A stretch of DNA of 64,000 nucleotides from positions 434,001 through 498,000 of the forward strand of contig NZ_NINW01000049.1 in the NCBI RefSeq assembly GCF_002188465.1, in the 5' to 3' direction. This stretch comes from Pigmentiphaga sp. NML080357. Lineage in GTDB: Bacteria; Pseudomonadota; Gammaproteobacteria; Burkholderiales; Burkholderiaceae_B. Below are positions 40,309 through 48,999 of the stretch, in pieces. The notes under the pieces are model-generated. The model saw nothing but the letters and a program-made list of their open reading frames with translations, was not told where the DNA came from and ran no database searches. Position numbers and translations under genes: made by a program. The first letter of the stretch is position 1; each line of letters opens with the position of its first letter.

Positions 40309-42439
40309 ATCCCCCGTTTGCGAGCACGCGACCGGCTCCCTGGATCCGTTGTTCTCGCCGGCCTCGATCGCCGTGCTGGGGGCCTCGGCCGATCCGCTGA
40401 AGATAGGCGGACGTCCCATCAAGTTCCTGAAGGCGCACGGCTATGGCGGGACCATCCTGCCGGTGAACCCCCGGGGGGGCGACGTGCAGGGGCTGCCGGC
40501 GCTGCGCAGCGTCGCCGAGCTGCCGTGGGGCGTGGACCATGCGGTCGTGGCGCTGCCGGCCGCGGCGGTGCTGGACGCCGCGCAGGCCTGCGCCGACCGT
40601 GGCGTCAAAGCACTGACCGTGTTCAGCGCCGGCTTCGCGGAAGTCGGACCGGAAGGCGCCGCCATGCAGGCCCGGCTGTCGGCGCTGGCGCGCGAGAGCG
40701 GCATGCGCATCATCGGGCCGAACTGCATGGGTGTGATGAACTTCCGCATCGGCATGATCGCCAGCTTCGCCTTCATGGTGGACCTGGGACTGCCGCGCCT
40801 GGGCCGCACCGCGCTGGTCAGCCAGAGCGGCGCGTTCGGCGGTCAGGCGCTGGTGATGGCCCGCCGCCGGGGCCTGCCCCTGGGCGCGTGGGTGACCACC
40901 GGCAACGAGTGCGACGTCGAAATGGCCGACTGCCTGGCCCACTTCGCGCGCGACGACGAGACCGACGTCATCATGGGCTACATGGAAGGCTGCCGCAGCC
41001 CCGACCGGCTCGTGCACGCGCTGGCGCTGGCGCGCGAGCGCGGCAAGCGCGTGGTCATGGTCAAGGCGGGCAGCTCGGACGTGGGACGGGCGGCGGCGCA
41101 GTCGCACACGGGCGCGCTGGCCGGCAACGACCGCGTCTTCGACAGCCTGTTCCGGCAGTACGGCGTGCATCGCGCCGATTCCATCGAATCCTTCTTCGAT
41201 GCCGCGTACGCGGCGGGCAGCGGCAAGCGCATCGCCGAAGGGCGGGTGGGCGTGTTCACCGTGTCGGGCGGCGTGGGCGTGCTGATGGCCGACGTGGCCG
41301 AGCACGAGGGCCTGGACATGGCGCCGCTGCCGCAGCCGGCCCAGGACGCATTGCGCGCCATGCTGCCGCTGGCCGCCGTGCGCAATCCCGTGGACGGCAC
41401 GGCGCAGATCTGGAGCGACATGGCGTTGTTCCGGCGCTTTTTGCGCACCATGCTGCGCGAGGGGCGCTACGAGGCGGTGGTGTTCTTCCTGACGGCGATG
41501 CCGTATTCGCCGCCGCTGCAGCAGCCGCTGGCCGAGATCTTCGCGGACCTGCGGCGCGAGTTTCCCGAGCCGGTCCTGGTGCTGTCCATGCTGGCGCCGC
41601 AGGCGCTGCAGGACGAACTGGCCGACCAGGGATACCTGCTGATCGAGGATGCCTCGCGTGCGATCCGGGCGCTGTCCGCGCTGCGCGCCCTGTCGCAGCC
41701 CAGTCCCGGGCCGGTCGACCTGGCCACCCTGCCGCGCGTGCCGCACTTCCCGGTACTGGAGGCGGCCAACGAATACGCGGCCAAGGAAGTCCTGGCCCGT
41801 GTGGGGATCCCCGTGCTGCCGGAGCGGGCGACCGCGGGCATCGACGACGCCTGCGCGGCCGCGCGGGAGCTGGGCTATCCCGTGGCGCTCAAGGTGCTGT
41901 CGCCCGATATCGTGCACAAGAGCGAGGCGGGCGGCGTGGCGCTGGACATCGCCGACGAGGAAGGGTTGCGCCAGGCCTGGGCCGCCATGCGCGAACGCGT
42001 CGCGCAGGCCGTGCCGCAGGCGCGCATCGAGGGCATGCTGGTGGCGCCCATGGCGCCGGCCGGCGTGGAAATGATCCTCGGCGTGCAGCGCGACCCCGTT
42101 TTCGGTCCGGTGGTGATGGTAGGGATGGGAGGCATCTACGCCGAACTCCTGGACGACATATCGCTGCGCATTGCCCCGGTGGATGCCGATGGCGCGTTGC
42201 GGATGGTGTGCGAGCTCAAGGCCTTTCCGTTGCTGTACGGCGCGCGGGGCAGGCCCCGCGCCGACCTGGACGCCCTGGTCCGCGCCATCGTGCGGCTGTC
42301 GGTGTTCGCGTACCAGCACGCCGACCGCATCGCGTCCATCGACATCAATCCTTTCCGGGTGTTCGACGCCGGCCGGGGCGCCGCCGCGCTCGATGCGGTG
42401 CTGCTCACCCGCGATCCGGAAGAGGAGAGACGCGCATGA
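40292..42439 (+). CDS. Fused ADP-forming acyl-CoA synthetase (acetate-CoA ligase family)
   Basis: A 715-residue enzyme with the alpha and beta parts in one chain: a CoA-binding domain (about 15-145, SIAVLGASADPLKIGGRPI), succinyl-CoA-ligase-like domains with the phosphohistidine segment QSHTGALAGNDRVFDSL near 270, and a C-terminal ATP-grasp domain with VALKVLSPDIVHKSEAGGVAL near 530. It makes acyl-CoA from an acid, ATP and CoA, releasing ADP and phosphate. GGAGGA precedes the ATG within the upstream gene. It is flanked by the crotonase-like gene and an HCCA-isomerase-like gene (4-base ATGA overlap), so the three act together, probably on an aromatic or branched acid. Confidence 0.92.
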   Translation: MLDSIESPVCEHATGSLDPLFSPASIAVLGASADPLKIGGRPIKFLKAHGYGGTILPVNPRGGDVQGLPALRSVAELPWGVDHAVVALPAAAVLDAAQACADRGVKALTVFSAGFAEVGPEGAAMQARLSALARESGMRIIGPNCMGVMNFRIGMIASFAFMVDLGLPRLGRTALVSQSGAFGGQALVMARRRGLPLGAWVTTGNECDVEMADCLAHFARDDETDVIMGYMEGCRSPDRLVHALALARERGKRVVMVKAGSSDVGRAAAQSHTGALAGNDRVFDSLFRQYGVHRADSIESFFDAAYAAGSGKRIAEGRVGVFTVSGGVGVLMADVAEHEGLDMAPLPQPAQDALRAMLPLAAVRNPVDGTAQIWSDMALFRRFLRTMLREGRYEAVVFFLTAMPYSPPLQQPLAEIFADLRREFPEPVLVLSMLAPQALQDELADQGYLLIEDASRAIRALSALRALSQPSPGPVDLATLPRVPHFPVLEAANEYAAKEVLARVGIPVLPERATAGIDDACAAARELGYPVALKVLSPDIVHKSEAGGVALDIADEEGLRQAWAAMRERVAQAVPQARIEGMLVAPMAPAGVEMILGVQRDPVFGPVVMVGMGGIYAELLDDISLRIAPVDADGALRMVCELKAFPLLYGARGRPRADLDALVRAIVRLSVFAYQHADRIASIDINPFRVFDAGRGAAALDAVLLTRDPEEERRA

Positions 42440-43032
42440 AGACCCTAACCTTCTATTTTTCGCTGCTGTCGCCCTGGGTCTACATGGCAGGCCCCAGGCT
42501 GCACGAACTGGCCGCCGAAACCGGCACCCGCATCGTCTACCGGCCCATCGACCTGCTGCGCGTGTTCCGCGAGACCGGCGGCGCGCCGCTGGCGGGCCTG
42601 CATCCGTCGCGCCGCGCCTACCGCGCCGTGGAGCGGCGGCGCTGGGCGCGGTACCTGGACATGCCGATCAAGGAGCAGCCGCGCCATCATCCCGTGGACG
42701 AAACGCGCGCCGCCTGCGCCGTACTCGCCGCCGAGCGCGCCGGCCTGGCCGTGTGGCCCCTGGCGCAGGCCATCCTGGCTGGCGTATGGGTGCGGGACCT
42801 GGACATATCCGATGCGGGCACGCTGGCCTGCATCGCCGACGAGGCCGGCTATCCGGGGCGCGCGCTGGTCGCCGAGGGCGGCACCGCGCCCTGTCGCGAT
42901 CTTTTCGAGGCCCATACCCAGGAAGCCCTGGCGCAGGGCGTATTCGGCGTGCCGAGTTTCGTCATCGACGGCGAACTGTTCTTCGGACAGGATCGCCTGG
43001 ATTTCGTGCGGCGGGCGCTTGTTGCTGACTGA
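42436..43032 (+). CDS. 2-hydroxychromene-2-carboxylate isomerase-like (DsbA-fold, kappa-GST) protein
   Basis: A 198-residue thioredoxin-fold protein. The N-terminus FYFSLLSPWVYMAGPRL has Ser12-Pro in the position of the glutathione-site serine of HCCA isomerases, and the C-terminus GVFGVPSFVIDGELFFGQDRL is diagnostic for the family. No CxxC motif is present, so it is not an oxidoreductase. The ATGA overlap with the acyl-CoA synthetase shows coupled translation, and a Bug gene follows by 10 bases. In naphthalene-type pathways this enzyme isomerises a ring-cleavage product using glutathione; a similar isomerisation here is inference. Confidence 0.88.
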   Translation: MKTLTFYFSLLSPWVYMAGPRLHELAAETGTRIVYRPIDLLRVFRETGGAPLAGLHPSRRAYRAVERRRWARYLDMPIKEQPRHHPVDETRAACAVLAAERAGLAVWPLAQAILAGVWVRDLDISDAGTLACIADEAGYPGRALVAEGGTAPCRDLFEAHTQEALAQGVFGVPSFVIDGELFFGQDRLDFVRRALVAD

Positions 43033-43042
43033 GGAACGCATC

Positions 43043-44020
43043 ATGAACCATGCAAGGAAACTGCCTGCCGTCATCCTGCTCGCGGCGGGCCTGCTCGGCT
43101 GGCAAGGCGCGGGCGCCCAGAACTATCCGGCCAGGCCCATACAGTGGATCTCGCCCTGGACCGCCGGCGGCGGCAACGACATCCTGTCGCGCGCGCTGGG
43201 CGAGCAATTGGCCAGCCGGCTCGGGCAGCCGGTAGTCGTGGAGAACCGCCCCGGCGCCACCGGCACCATAGGCACTGCCCAGGTGGCGCGCGCCGCGCCC
43301 GACGGCTACACCCTGACGCTGGCCAGCGCCGCCACCCATGCCACCGCTCCGGCCATCTACAGCAAGCTGCCCTACGACCCGGTCAAGGACTTCACGCCCA
43401 TCACGCTGGTGGCGACCGTGGCCAACGTGCTGGTGGTGCATCCCAGCGTGCCGGCGGCCGACCTGAAGGCATTGATCGCCTACGCCAAGGCCAATCCGAA
43501 CAAGCTGAACTATTCGTCGGTGGGCGCCGGTTCCATCCAGCACCTCTCCGGCGTGATGTTCAACCAGCTGGCGGGCGTGCAGACGGCGCACGTGCCCTAC
43601 AAGGGAACGGCGCCCGCCGTCGTCGACCTGCTCGCGGGGCGCGTGCAGATGGCGTTCGAGAGCCTGCCCACCATGCTGCCGCACATACGCAGCGGCGCCT
43701 TGCGGGCCATAGGCGTGACCACGCCCCGGCGCTCGGCGGTGCTGCCCGAGCTGCCGACACTGGCCGAGGCGGGACTGACCGGCTTCGACGCTTCGCTGTG
43801 GTATGCGGTCATGGGCCCCGCCGGCATCCCGCAACCCGTGGTCAAGGTCTTGCACGACACGGTGGTGGCCAGCCTGCAGTCGCCGGAGGTGATGCGCCGG
43901 TTGTCGGAGCAGGGCGCCGAGCTGGCCACGAGCTCGCCGGAAGAGCTGGCGGAGTTCGTGCGCAAGGACACCGAGAAGTGGCGAGGGTTCATCAAGCGGG
44001 CTGGCGTGACGCTGGACTAG
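43043..44020 (+). CDS. Bug/TctC-family periplasmic solute-binding protein
   Basis: A 325-residue binding protein; the signal peptide (MNHARKLPAVILLAAGLLGW) is cleaved after about residue 26. The ligand loop is SPWTAGGGNDILSR and the second motif VPYKGTAPAV is canonical. It is last in the crotonase - acyl-CoA synthetase - isomerase - Bug run, 10 bases after the isomerase stop, so its ligand is probably the acid activated by the synthetase. It ends 19 bases from a convergent LysR gene. Confidence 0.9.
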   Translation: MNHARKLPAVILLAAGLLGWQGAGAQNYPARPIQWISPWTAGGGNDILSRALGEQLASRLGQPVVVENRPGATGTIGTAQVARAAPDGYTLTLASAATHATAPAIYSKLPYDPVKDFTPITLVATVANVLVVHPSVPAADLKALIAYAKANPNKLNYSSVGAGSIQHLSGVMFNQLAGVQTAHVPYKGTAPAVVDLLAGRVQMAFESLPTMLPHIRSGALRAIGVTTPRRSAVLPELPTLAEAGLTGFDASLWYAVMGPAGIPQPVVKVLHDTVVASLQSPEVMRRLSEQGAELATSSPEELAEFVRKDTEKWRGFIKRAGVTLD

Positions 44021-44039
44021 CGCCGCGGAAAAGACGCCT

Positions 44040-44939
44040 TCAGCGCACGGGATCGCCGACCTGGCCGCGCAGATGGCGCAGAAAGGCGTTGACCGCCGGT
44101 GTCAGGCGGCGTCTGCCCAGCACGCAGATCTCGAGCGCGGTCCTGCCCAGCAGCGGGTCGGACAGGGGCACGCCCACCACCTGGGCGCCCGGACCTTGCC
44201 GGTGCAGGGACACGCCCAGGAGGATCGCGACGCCCCCTTCGTCGCGCACGAACGCCTGCATCGCAGCGATCGAACTCGTAACCAGGGCCGGCGCCAGTTC
44301 CAGCTTGTCGATGCGGGCGACCGCGTCCAGCAGGTGGCGGATGCCCGTGTCCGGCGGCGGCAGCGCCAGCGGATACGCCAGCAGCTCGGCCAGCGATACC
44401 GAGGTCCGTCCGGCCAGGGGATGGCCTGGCCATACCACGGCGCATAGCGGCGCCGGCAGGCGGACGGCGCATTCGACCGCGCTGGCCGCGCGCGGCGACA
44501 GCGCGATGCCGATGTCCGCGCGCCCCGCCTCGATGGCCGCCATGATCTGGTCGCTGCCGTCCATGGCGAGCTCGAAGGTGATGCCCGGGTATTGCCGCCG
44601 GAAGGTCGCGATGCTGGAGGCCGCCAGTTCGGCCGCATAGCCCTCTATCGTGCGCAGTTTCACGTGACCGGTGCGCAGACCCTTGAGCGCATCCAGTTCC
44701 TCGAGCACCAGCTTGCGGCTCTGGCGCAGGCTCTCGACGTAGTTCAGGTAGACCTTGCCCGCGGGCGTCAGCGTCATGTTGCGGCTGTTGCGGTCGAACA
44801 GCTTGATCTGCAGCTCCGCCTCCAGGCGCCCGATCTGCCGGCTCACGACCGACGGCGCGAGGTCCAGCCGCTCCGAAGCCTTGCGTATGCCGCCGCACTG
44901 GGCGACCTGGTAGAAGCAGTCGAGCTCGTCGCTATGCAT
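44040..44939 (-). CDS. LysR-family transcriptional regulator
   Basis: A 299-residue regulator from ATG 44939 (an in-frame ATG at 44957 would add six residues). The winged helix is residues 1-62 (ELDCFYQVAQCGGIRKASERL, VVSRQIGRLEAELQIKLFDRN). The effector domain begins near 88 (GHVKLRTIEGYAAELAASS) and has an ELAMDGSDQIMAAIEAGRADIGIAL stretch. Similarity of layout is to the regulators that sit beside SBP-type transporters. It is 30 bases downstream of the THI5-like SBP gene on the same strand, so it may regulate that ABC system, or the convergent acyl-CoA gene run whose Bug gene it abuts. The sequence does not decide. Confidence 0.9.
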   Translation of the reverse strand: MHSDELDCFYQVAQCGGIRKASERLDLAPSVVSRQIGRLEAELQIKLFDRNSRNMTLTPAGKVYLNYVESLRQSRKLVLEELDALKGLRTGHVKLRTIEGYAAELAASSIATFRRQYPGITFELAMDGSDQIMAAIEAGRADIGIALSPRAASAVECAVRLPAPLCAVVWPGHPLAGRTSVSLAELLAYPLALPPPDTGIRHLLDAVARIDKLELAPALVTSSIAAMQAFVRDEGGVAILLGVSLHRQGPGAQVVGVPLSDPLLGRTALEICVLGRRRLTPAVNAFLRHLRGQVGDPVR

Positions 44940-44969
44940 GGCGGATCCGCCTCGCAAGACCGCGCCGGG

Positions 44970-45974
44970 TCAGGGCAGCACGCGGACCTGGTCGACGATC
45001 TCGGTGGTAAATGCCGAGCGGTAATCGACCTTGGGGCTGAGCAGCTTTTCCCGCACCATGAAGTCGTAGGTCTTCTTCCAGCGCGAGTCCGTCATGGTCA
45101 GCAGGCCTCGCGTGCGCGCGTCGCCGCCGTCGACCAGCCTGGCGTCGCGCAGGGCCTCGACACCGTAGTTCAGCAGCGCACGGGTCATCTGCGGATTGTC
45201 CTTGAGGATGAGCGCGTTGCCTGGCGCGGGATTTTTCAGGTAGCTCTTCCAGCCTTCGGCGCTGGCCTCGACGAAGCGCCGGATGGCGTCTTTCTTTGCG
45301 GCCAGTCCGGACTTGGTGGCGACGATGGTCTGCGCGTAGGGCGGATAGCCGTAGGCGCCCAGCAGGAAGACCGTGGGCTTGAAGCCACCCTGGGTCTCGA
45401 TGGTGTAGGGCTCGGAAGCCAGGTAGCCCTGGACGGCGGAATTCTTGTCCACCAGGAAGGGCTGCACCGAGAAGGTGTAGGGCTTTTTCTGGGCCTCGGT
45501 GAAGCCGTACTTGGTCTTGAGCCAGGGCCAGTAGGTGGTTTCGCTGGCCTGGCCGATGTAGAGGGTCTTGCCCTTGAGGTCCGCCAGGGTCTTGGGGCCG
45601 GGGTGGGAGACGAGGACGGTGGGGGACTGCTGGAAGGTGGTGGCCACTGTGACGAGCGGCAGGCCCTGTTCGACGCCCTTGTAGGTTTGCAGGTCGTCGC
45701 CCATGGCGATGTCGTATTGGCCGGCCAGCAGCAGCTGCAGGACGTTGATCTGGGGGCCGCCCATCTTGATGGTGACGTCCAGTCCGTGCTTCTTGTAGAT
45801 GCCTTCCGCCACGGCCTGGTAGAAGCCGCCGTGTTCGGCCTGGGCGTACCAGTTGGAGCCGAAGACGAGTTTGGTCGGGGCGCCTGGGGTTTGTGCGTGA
45901 GCGTGTCCGGCCAGGCCCAGCGCCAGGGCGGCGCCGGCCAGCAGCGACCGGGTCAGTGAAGGGGCGTTACGCAT
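44970..45974 (-). CDS. THI5/NMT1-like ABC transporter substrate-binding protein
   Basis: A 334-residue secreted binding protein; the signal peptide ends AGHAHA near residue 26, and the ATG at 45974 gives it (upstream frame adds 13 unlikely residues). The mature start FGSNWYAQAEHGGFYQAVAEGIYKKHGLDV and the QGYLASEPYTIE segment near 195 are the hallmark of the THI5/ThiY group, whose best-known ligands are thiamine pyrimidine precursors; other members bind riboflavin or aromatic sulfur/nitrogen compounds. It is read with permease and ATPase genes upstream. No thiamine-pyrophosphate riboswitch is evident in the 106-base gap before it, so the ligand stays open. Confidence 0.9.
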   Translation of the reverse strand: MRNAPSLTRSLLAGAALALGLAGHAHAQTPGAPTKLVFGSNWYAQAEHGGFYQAVAEGIYKKHGLDVTIKMGGPQINVLQLLLAGQYDIAMGDDLQTYKGVEQGLPLVTVATTFQQSPTVLVSHPGPKTLADLKGKTLYIGQASETTYWPWLKTKYGFTEAQKKPYTFSVQPFLVDKNSAVQGYLASEPYTIETQGGFKPTVFLLGAYGYPPYAQTIVATKSGLAAKKDAIRRFVEASAEGWKSYLKNPAPGNALILKDNPQMTRALLNYGVEALRDARLVDGGDARTRGLLTMTDSRWKKTYDFMVREKLLSPKVDYRSAFTTEIVDQVRVLP

Positions 45975-46080
45975 CGTGCGTGCTCCGGGGAAAGAAACGG
46001 CAATGGGTGCCATGGTACCGACGGCGGCGGTATCTCGCCATACGGTGCGCCGTCATGCCACTGCTCGGGCGAGCGGTGGG

Positions 46081-46848
46081 TCAATTCACCTCGTGCCAGC
46101 GGGCAAGTACCAGGCGCGAGAGCAGCGTCATTGCCGCGAATAGGATGACCCCGGCGATGGTGATCAGCAGCAGCGCCGCGAACAGGCGCGGGATGTTGAT
46201 CTGGTAGCCCGCCTGCAGAATCTGGTAGGCGAGGCCGGTTTGCGAGCCGCCGGTGCCGGCGACGAATTCGGCCACGACGGCGCCGATGAGGGCCAGGCCG
46301 CAGGCGATCCGCAGGCCGCCGAAGAAGGCGGGCAGGGCGGAGGGCAGGCGCAGGCGCCAGAGGATCTGCCAGCGGCTGGCGCGCTTGAGGCGGAAGAAGT
46401 CCAGCAGGCCCGGGTCGATGCTGCGCAGGCCCAGCACCGTGTTGCTGATGATGGGGAAGATGGCGACGATGGTGGCGCAGAGGGTCAGGGCCGCCAGGGT
46501 GTTCTTGACCCAGATGATGATGAGCGGCGCGATGGCGACGATGGGGGTCACCTGCAGCAGCACCGCGTAGGGGAAGAGGCTGGCCTCGATGACGCGGCTC
46601 TGCACGAAGAGAAAGGCCAGCAGCACGCCCAGCACGGTGGCCGCGAGCAGGGCCAGGCCGGTGATCTTGAGCGTGATCCACAGCGATCCGGCCAGCAGGT
46701 CCCAGTCCTGGACCAGGGTATGGGCCACGTCCAGGGGCGAGGGCACCAGGTAGACAGGGACGTCGAAGGCGCGCACCAATCCGTGCCAGAGCGCGATCAC
46801 GACGAGCGCGACCAGCACGGGTGCGCCCAGGCGCAGTCCGGCGTTCAT
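46081..46848 (-). CDS. ABC transporter permease (BPD_transp_1, SsuC/ThiX type)
   Basis: A 255-residue inner-membrane permease with about six helices. The first is VLVALVVIALWHGLVRAF; others include ITGLALLAATVLGVLLAFLF and LLLITIAGVILFAAM. The EAA-type loop that contacts the ATPase is at about residues 150-170 (DPGLLDFFRLKRASRWQI). It lies 37 bases after the ATPase gene and 106 before the binding-protein gene. Together they form a full importer. The gap to the SBP gene may hold an additional promoter, but none is clear. Confidence 0.92.
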   Translation of the reverse strand: MNAGLRLGAPVLVALVVIALWHGLVRAFDVPVYLVPSPLDVAHTLVQDWDLLAGSLWITLKITGLALLAATVLGVLLAFLFVQSRVIEASLFPYAVLLQVTPIVAIAPLIIIWVKNTLAALTLCATIVAIFPIISNTVLGLRSIDPGLLDFFRLKRASRWQILWRLRLPSALPAFFGGLRIACGLALIGAVVAEFVAGTGGSQTGLAYQILQAGYQINIPRLFAALLLITIAGVILFAAMTLLSRLVLARWHEVN

Positions 46849-46885
46849 GCCCAGCCTCCAGGAGGCGCCAGGAGCGGTGCGGGCC

Positions 46886-47641
46886 TCATCGCTGGCCCTC
46901 CAGCAGCGCGGCCTGCAACCGTGCGGCCTGCATCGCGAACCCGGGCGAGACGCGGAAGGCGGCATCGCGGCTGGGGGCTTCGATCGGGATGTCGGCGACG
47001 ATGCGGCCGGGCCGGCGGGACATGACGATGACGCGGTCCGATAGATATACCGCCTCGAAGATGCTGTGGGTCACGAAGACCACCGTCAGGTCCTGCGTCG
47101 CCGCCAGGCCCAGCAGTTCATCGTCCAGGTGCTGGCGGGTGATGTCGTCGAGCGCGCCGAACGGCTCGTCCATCAGCAGCAGCCTGGGCTCGGTCACCAG
47201 CGCCCGCGCGATGGACACGCGCATGCGCATGCCGCCCGAGAGCTCGCGCGGAAGAGCGTGCGCGAAATCGGCCAGGCCCACGCGCTCGAGCGCGCGCCGG
47301 ACCTTGTCCCGGCGCGCCTCCATGCCTTGCCTGCGATCCCCGCGCTCGAGGTCCAGCGGCAGCCGCACGTTCGTGGCCACGGAGGCCCATGGCATCAGCG
47401 TGGCGTCCTGGAACACGTAGGACAGCTCGTCCACGTCCGCATGCCGCCGCAGGGTGCCCGACGTGGGAGCATCCAGCCCGGCGAAGATGCGCAGCAAGGT
47501 CGTCTTGCCGCAGCCGGATGGGCCCAGCAGGGTGACGAATTCCCCGGGACGCACGGCGAGGTCGAGCGGCGACAGGGCTTCCACGCCGTTGGGAAAACGG
47601 CGGGCGATGCCTTGCGCCTCCAGGACGGGCGGGCCGTTCAA
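46886..47641 (-). CDS. ABC transporter ATP-binding protein (SsuB/ThiZ type), TTG start overlapping ttcA
   Basis: A 251-residue ATPase. Walker A is [13 protein letters not shown] (about residues 38-50), the Q-loop FQDATLMPW near 76, the signature LSGGMRMRV near 133, and Walker [14 protein letters not shown] near 153. No ATG lies before Walker A that suits the length; TTG at 47641 gives [15 protein letters not shown] and overlaps the TGA of ttcA (TTGA). The ATPase is therefore probably made by re-initiation after ttcA. It serves the permease and THI5-like SBP downstream. Confidence 0.9.
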   Translation of the reverse strand: MNGPPVLEAQGIARRFPNGVEALSPLDLAVRPGEFVTLLGPSGCGKTTLLRIFAGLDAPTSGTLRRHADVDELSYVFQDATLMPWASVATNVRLPLDLERGDRRQGMEARRDKVRRALERVGLADFAHALPRELSGGMRMRVSIARALVTEPRLLLMDEPFGALDDITRQHLDDELLGLAATQDLTVVFVTHSIFEAVYLSDRVIVMSRRPGRIVADIPIEAPSRDAAFRVSPGFAMQAARLQAALLEGQR

Positions 47642-48609
47642 CGGCCCGGGCCGGCGCGGAAGAAGCGCACCGTCTGTTCCGAGAGGTCCCCATCCGCGTC
47701 GTCGTTGCAGCCGGAGGAAGAAGGCTGCGGATCGACGTGGTCGAACGCGACGTCGCCACCGGGGTCGGGCACGCCCGTGGGCTTGAGGTTCGCGAAATCG
47801 AACAGTTCGCGATCGAGCAGGTGCGAGGGCGTGACGCGCGACAGGGCGTTGAAGATGTTCTCGATCCGCCCGGGGAAGGCGCGCTCCCACTCGTCGATCA
47901 GGCGGCCGGCTTCCTTGCGCTTGAGGTTTTCCTGCGATCCGCACAGGTTGCACGGGATGATAGGGAAAGCCTTCCACTCGGCATAGGCGACGAGATCGTC
48001 TTCCTTGACGTAGGCGAGCGGCCGGATGACGGTATGGCGGCCGTCGTCCGACACCAGCTTGGGCGGCATGCTCTTCAACTGCCCGCCATAGAACATGTTG
48101 AGGAAGAAAGTGGCGAGGATGTCGTCCCGATGATGGCCGAGCGCGATCTTGGTGGCCTTCAGCTCGTCGGCGACGCGGTACAGGATGCCGCGCCGCAGCC
48201 GCGAGCAGAGCGAGCACATCGTCTTGCCTTCGGGGATGACGCGGGTGACGATGGAATAGGTGTCCTGGGTCTCGATGTGGAATGGCACGCCGAGCTCGCT
48301 CAGGTAGCGCGGCAGCACGTCGTCGGGAAAGCCCGGCTGCTTCTGGTCGAGGTTGACGGCGACGATGTCGAAATCGATGGGCGCGCGCTCGCGCAGCTTG
48401 AGCAGGATGTCCAGCATCCCGTAGGAGTCCTTGCCGCCCGACAGGCAGACCATCACGCGGTCGCCCGCCTCGATCATGTTGAAATCGGCAATGGCCCGGC
48501 CGGCTTCGCGCATCAGGCGCTTTTCCAGCTTGTTGCGCTCGCGCTCGAGCTTGAGCCGCGCCCGCCCCGCGTCGGGGGCGTTGGCGACGGCGGATACGAT
48601 GGCGTTCAT
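47638..48609 (-). CDS. ttcA: tRNA 2-thiocytidine(32) synthetase TtcA
   Basis: A 323-residue tRNA modification enzyme that makes s2C32 with an iron-sulfur cluster and ATP. The PP-loop is [12 protein letters not shown] near residue 55; the cluster/catalytic CxxC pairs are CSLC near 131 and CNLC near 220. The C-terminal 30 residues (from PQPSSSGC) are extra, low-complexity and variable in betaproteobacteria. It is 12 bases after folB on the same strand and is followed, with overlap, by the ABC ATPase. Confidence 0.95.
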   Translation of the reverse strand: MNAIVSAVANAPDAGRARLKLERERNKLEKRLMREAGRAIADFNMIEAGDRVMVCLSGGKDSYGMLDILLKLRERAPIDFDIVAVNLDQKQPGFPDDVLPRYLSELGVPFHIETQDTYSIVTRVIPEGKTMCSLCSRLRRGILYRVADELKATKIALGHHRDDILATFFLNMFYGGQLKSMPPKLVSDDGRHTVIRPLAYVKEDDLVAYAEWKAFPIIPCNLCGSQENLKRKEAGRLIDEWERAFPGRIENIFNALSRVTPSHLLDRELFDFANLKPTGVPDPGGDVAFDHVDPQPSSSGCNDDADGDLSEQTVRFFRAGPGR

Positions 48610-48621
48610 GTCATGCTTCCA

Positions 48622-48999
48622 TCAATGGCCGCGGCTTGCCGTGACCTCGATGCCCACGGCGGCGCAATCGGCGAAGGCCTGCGGCTTGGACACGCGCAGG
48701 CGCACGTCGCGGATCTCGGCGAACTGCGCCAGCAGCCGGGCCGCCAGGCGGTCGCACAGGGTTTCGAGCAGGTTGACGTGGGTGCGCGTGCATTCGTCGA
48801 TGATGCACTCGCGCAGCCGACGGTAGTCGAGCACCTCCTGGATGCCGTCGTGCTGCGGCTTTTCCACGCCCTCGAGGTCGATCTCGGCGTCCACGTGCAG
48901 GGGCTGGGTCGCGCCGCGCTCGTGGTCCAGTATGCCTATCTGCGCATCGACGGCCAGGCGGTTGAAGAAAATGCGGCGTGTGCCCATGGTTGTGCTCAA
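48622..48999 (-). CDS. folB: Dihydroneopterin aldolase
   Basis: A 125-residue enzyme of folate synthesis, converting dihydroneopterin to hydroxymethyl-dihydropterin and glycolaldehyde in the cytoplasm. Conserved parts are VDAQIGILDHERGATQPLHVDAEI (residues 17-40), the tyrosine in LDYRRLRECI near 58 and the catalytic lysine in LRVSKPQAF near 107. The ATG at 48999 overlaps the stop of the SDR gene (ATGA), so the two folate-linked genes are coupled; ttcA follows by 12 bases. Confidence 0.93.
   Translation of the reverse strand: MSTTMGTRRIFFNRLAVDAQIGILDHERGATQPLHVDAEIDLEGVEKPQHDGIQEVLDYRRLRECIIDECTRTHVNLLETLCDRLAARLLAQFAEIRDVRLRVSKPQAFADCAAVGIEVTASRGH

Noticed and set aside
45975-46080. TPP riboswitch ahead of the THI5-like binding protein
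   Set aside because: The 106-base gap shows no CTGAGA/thi-box-like segment on the minus strand.
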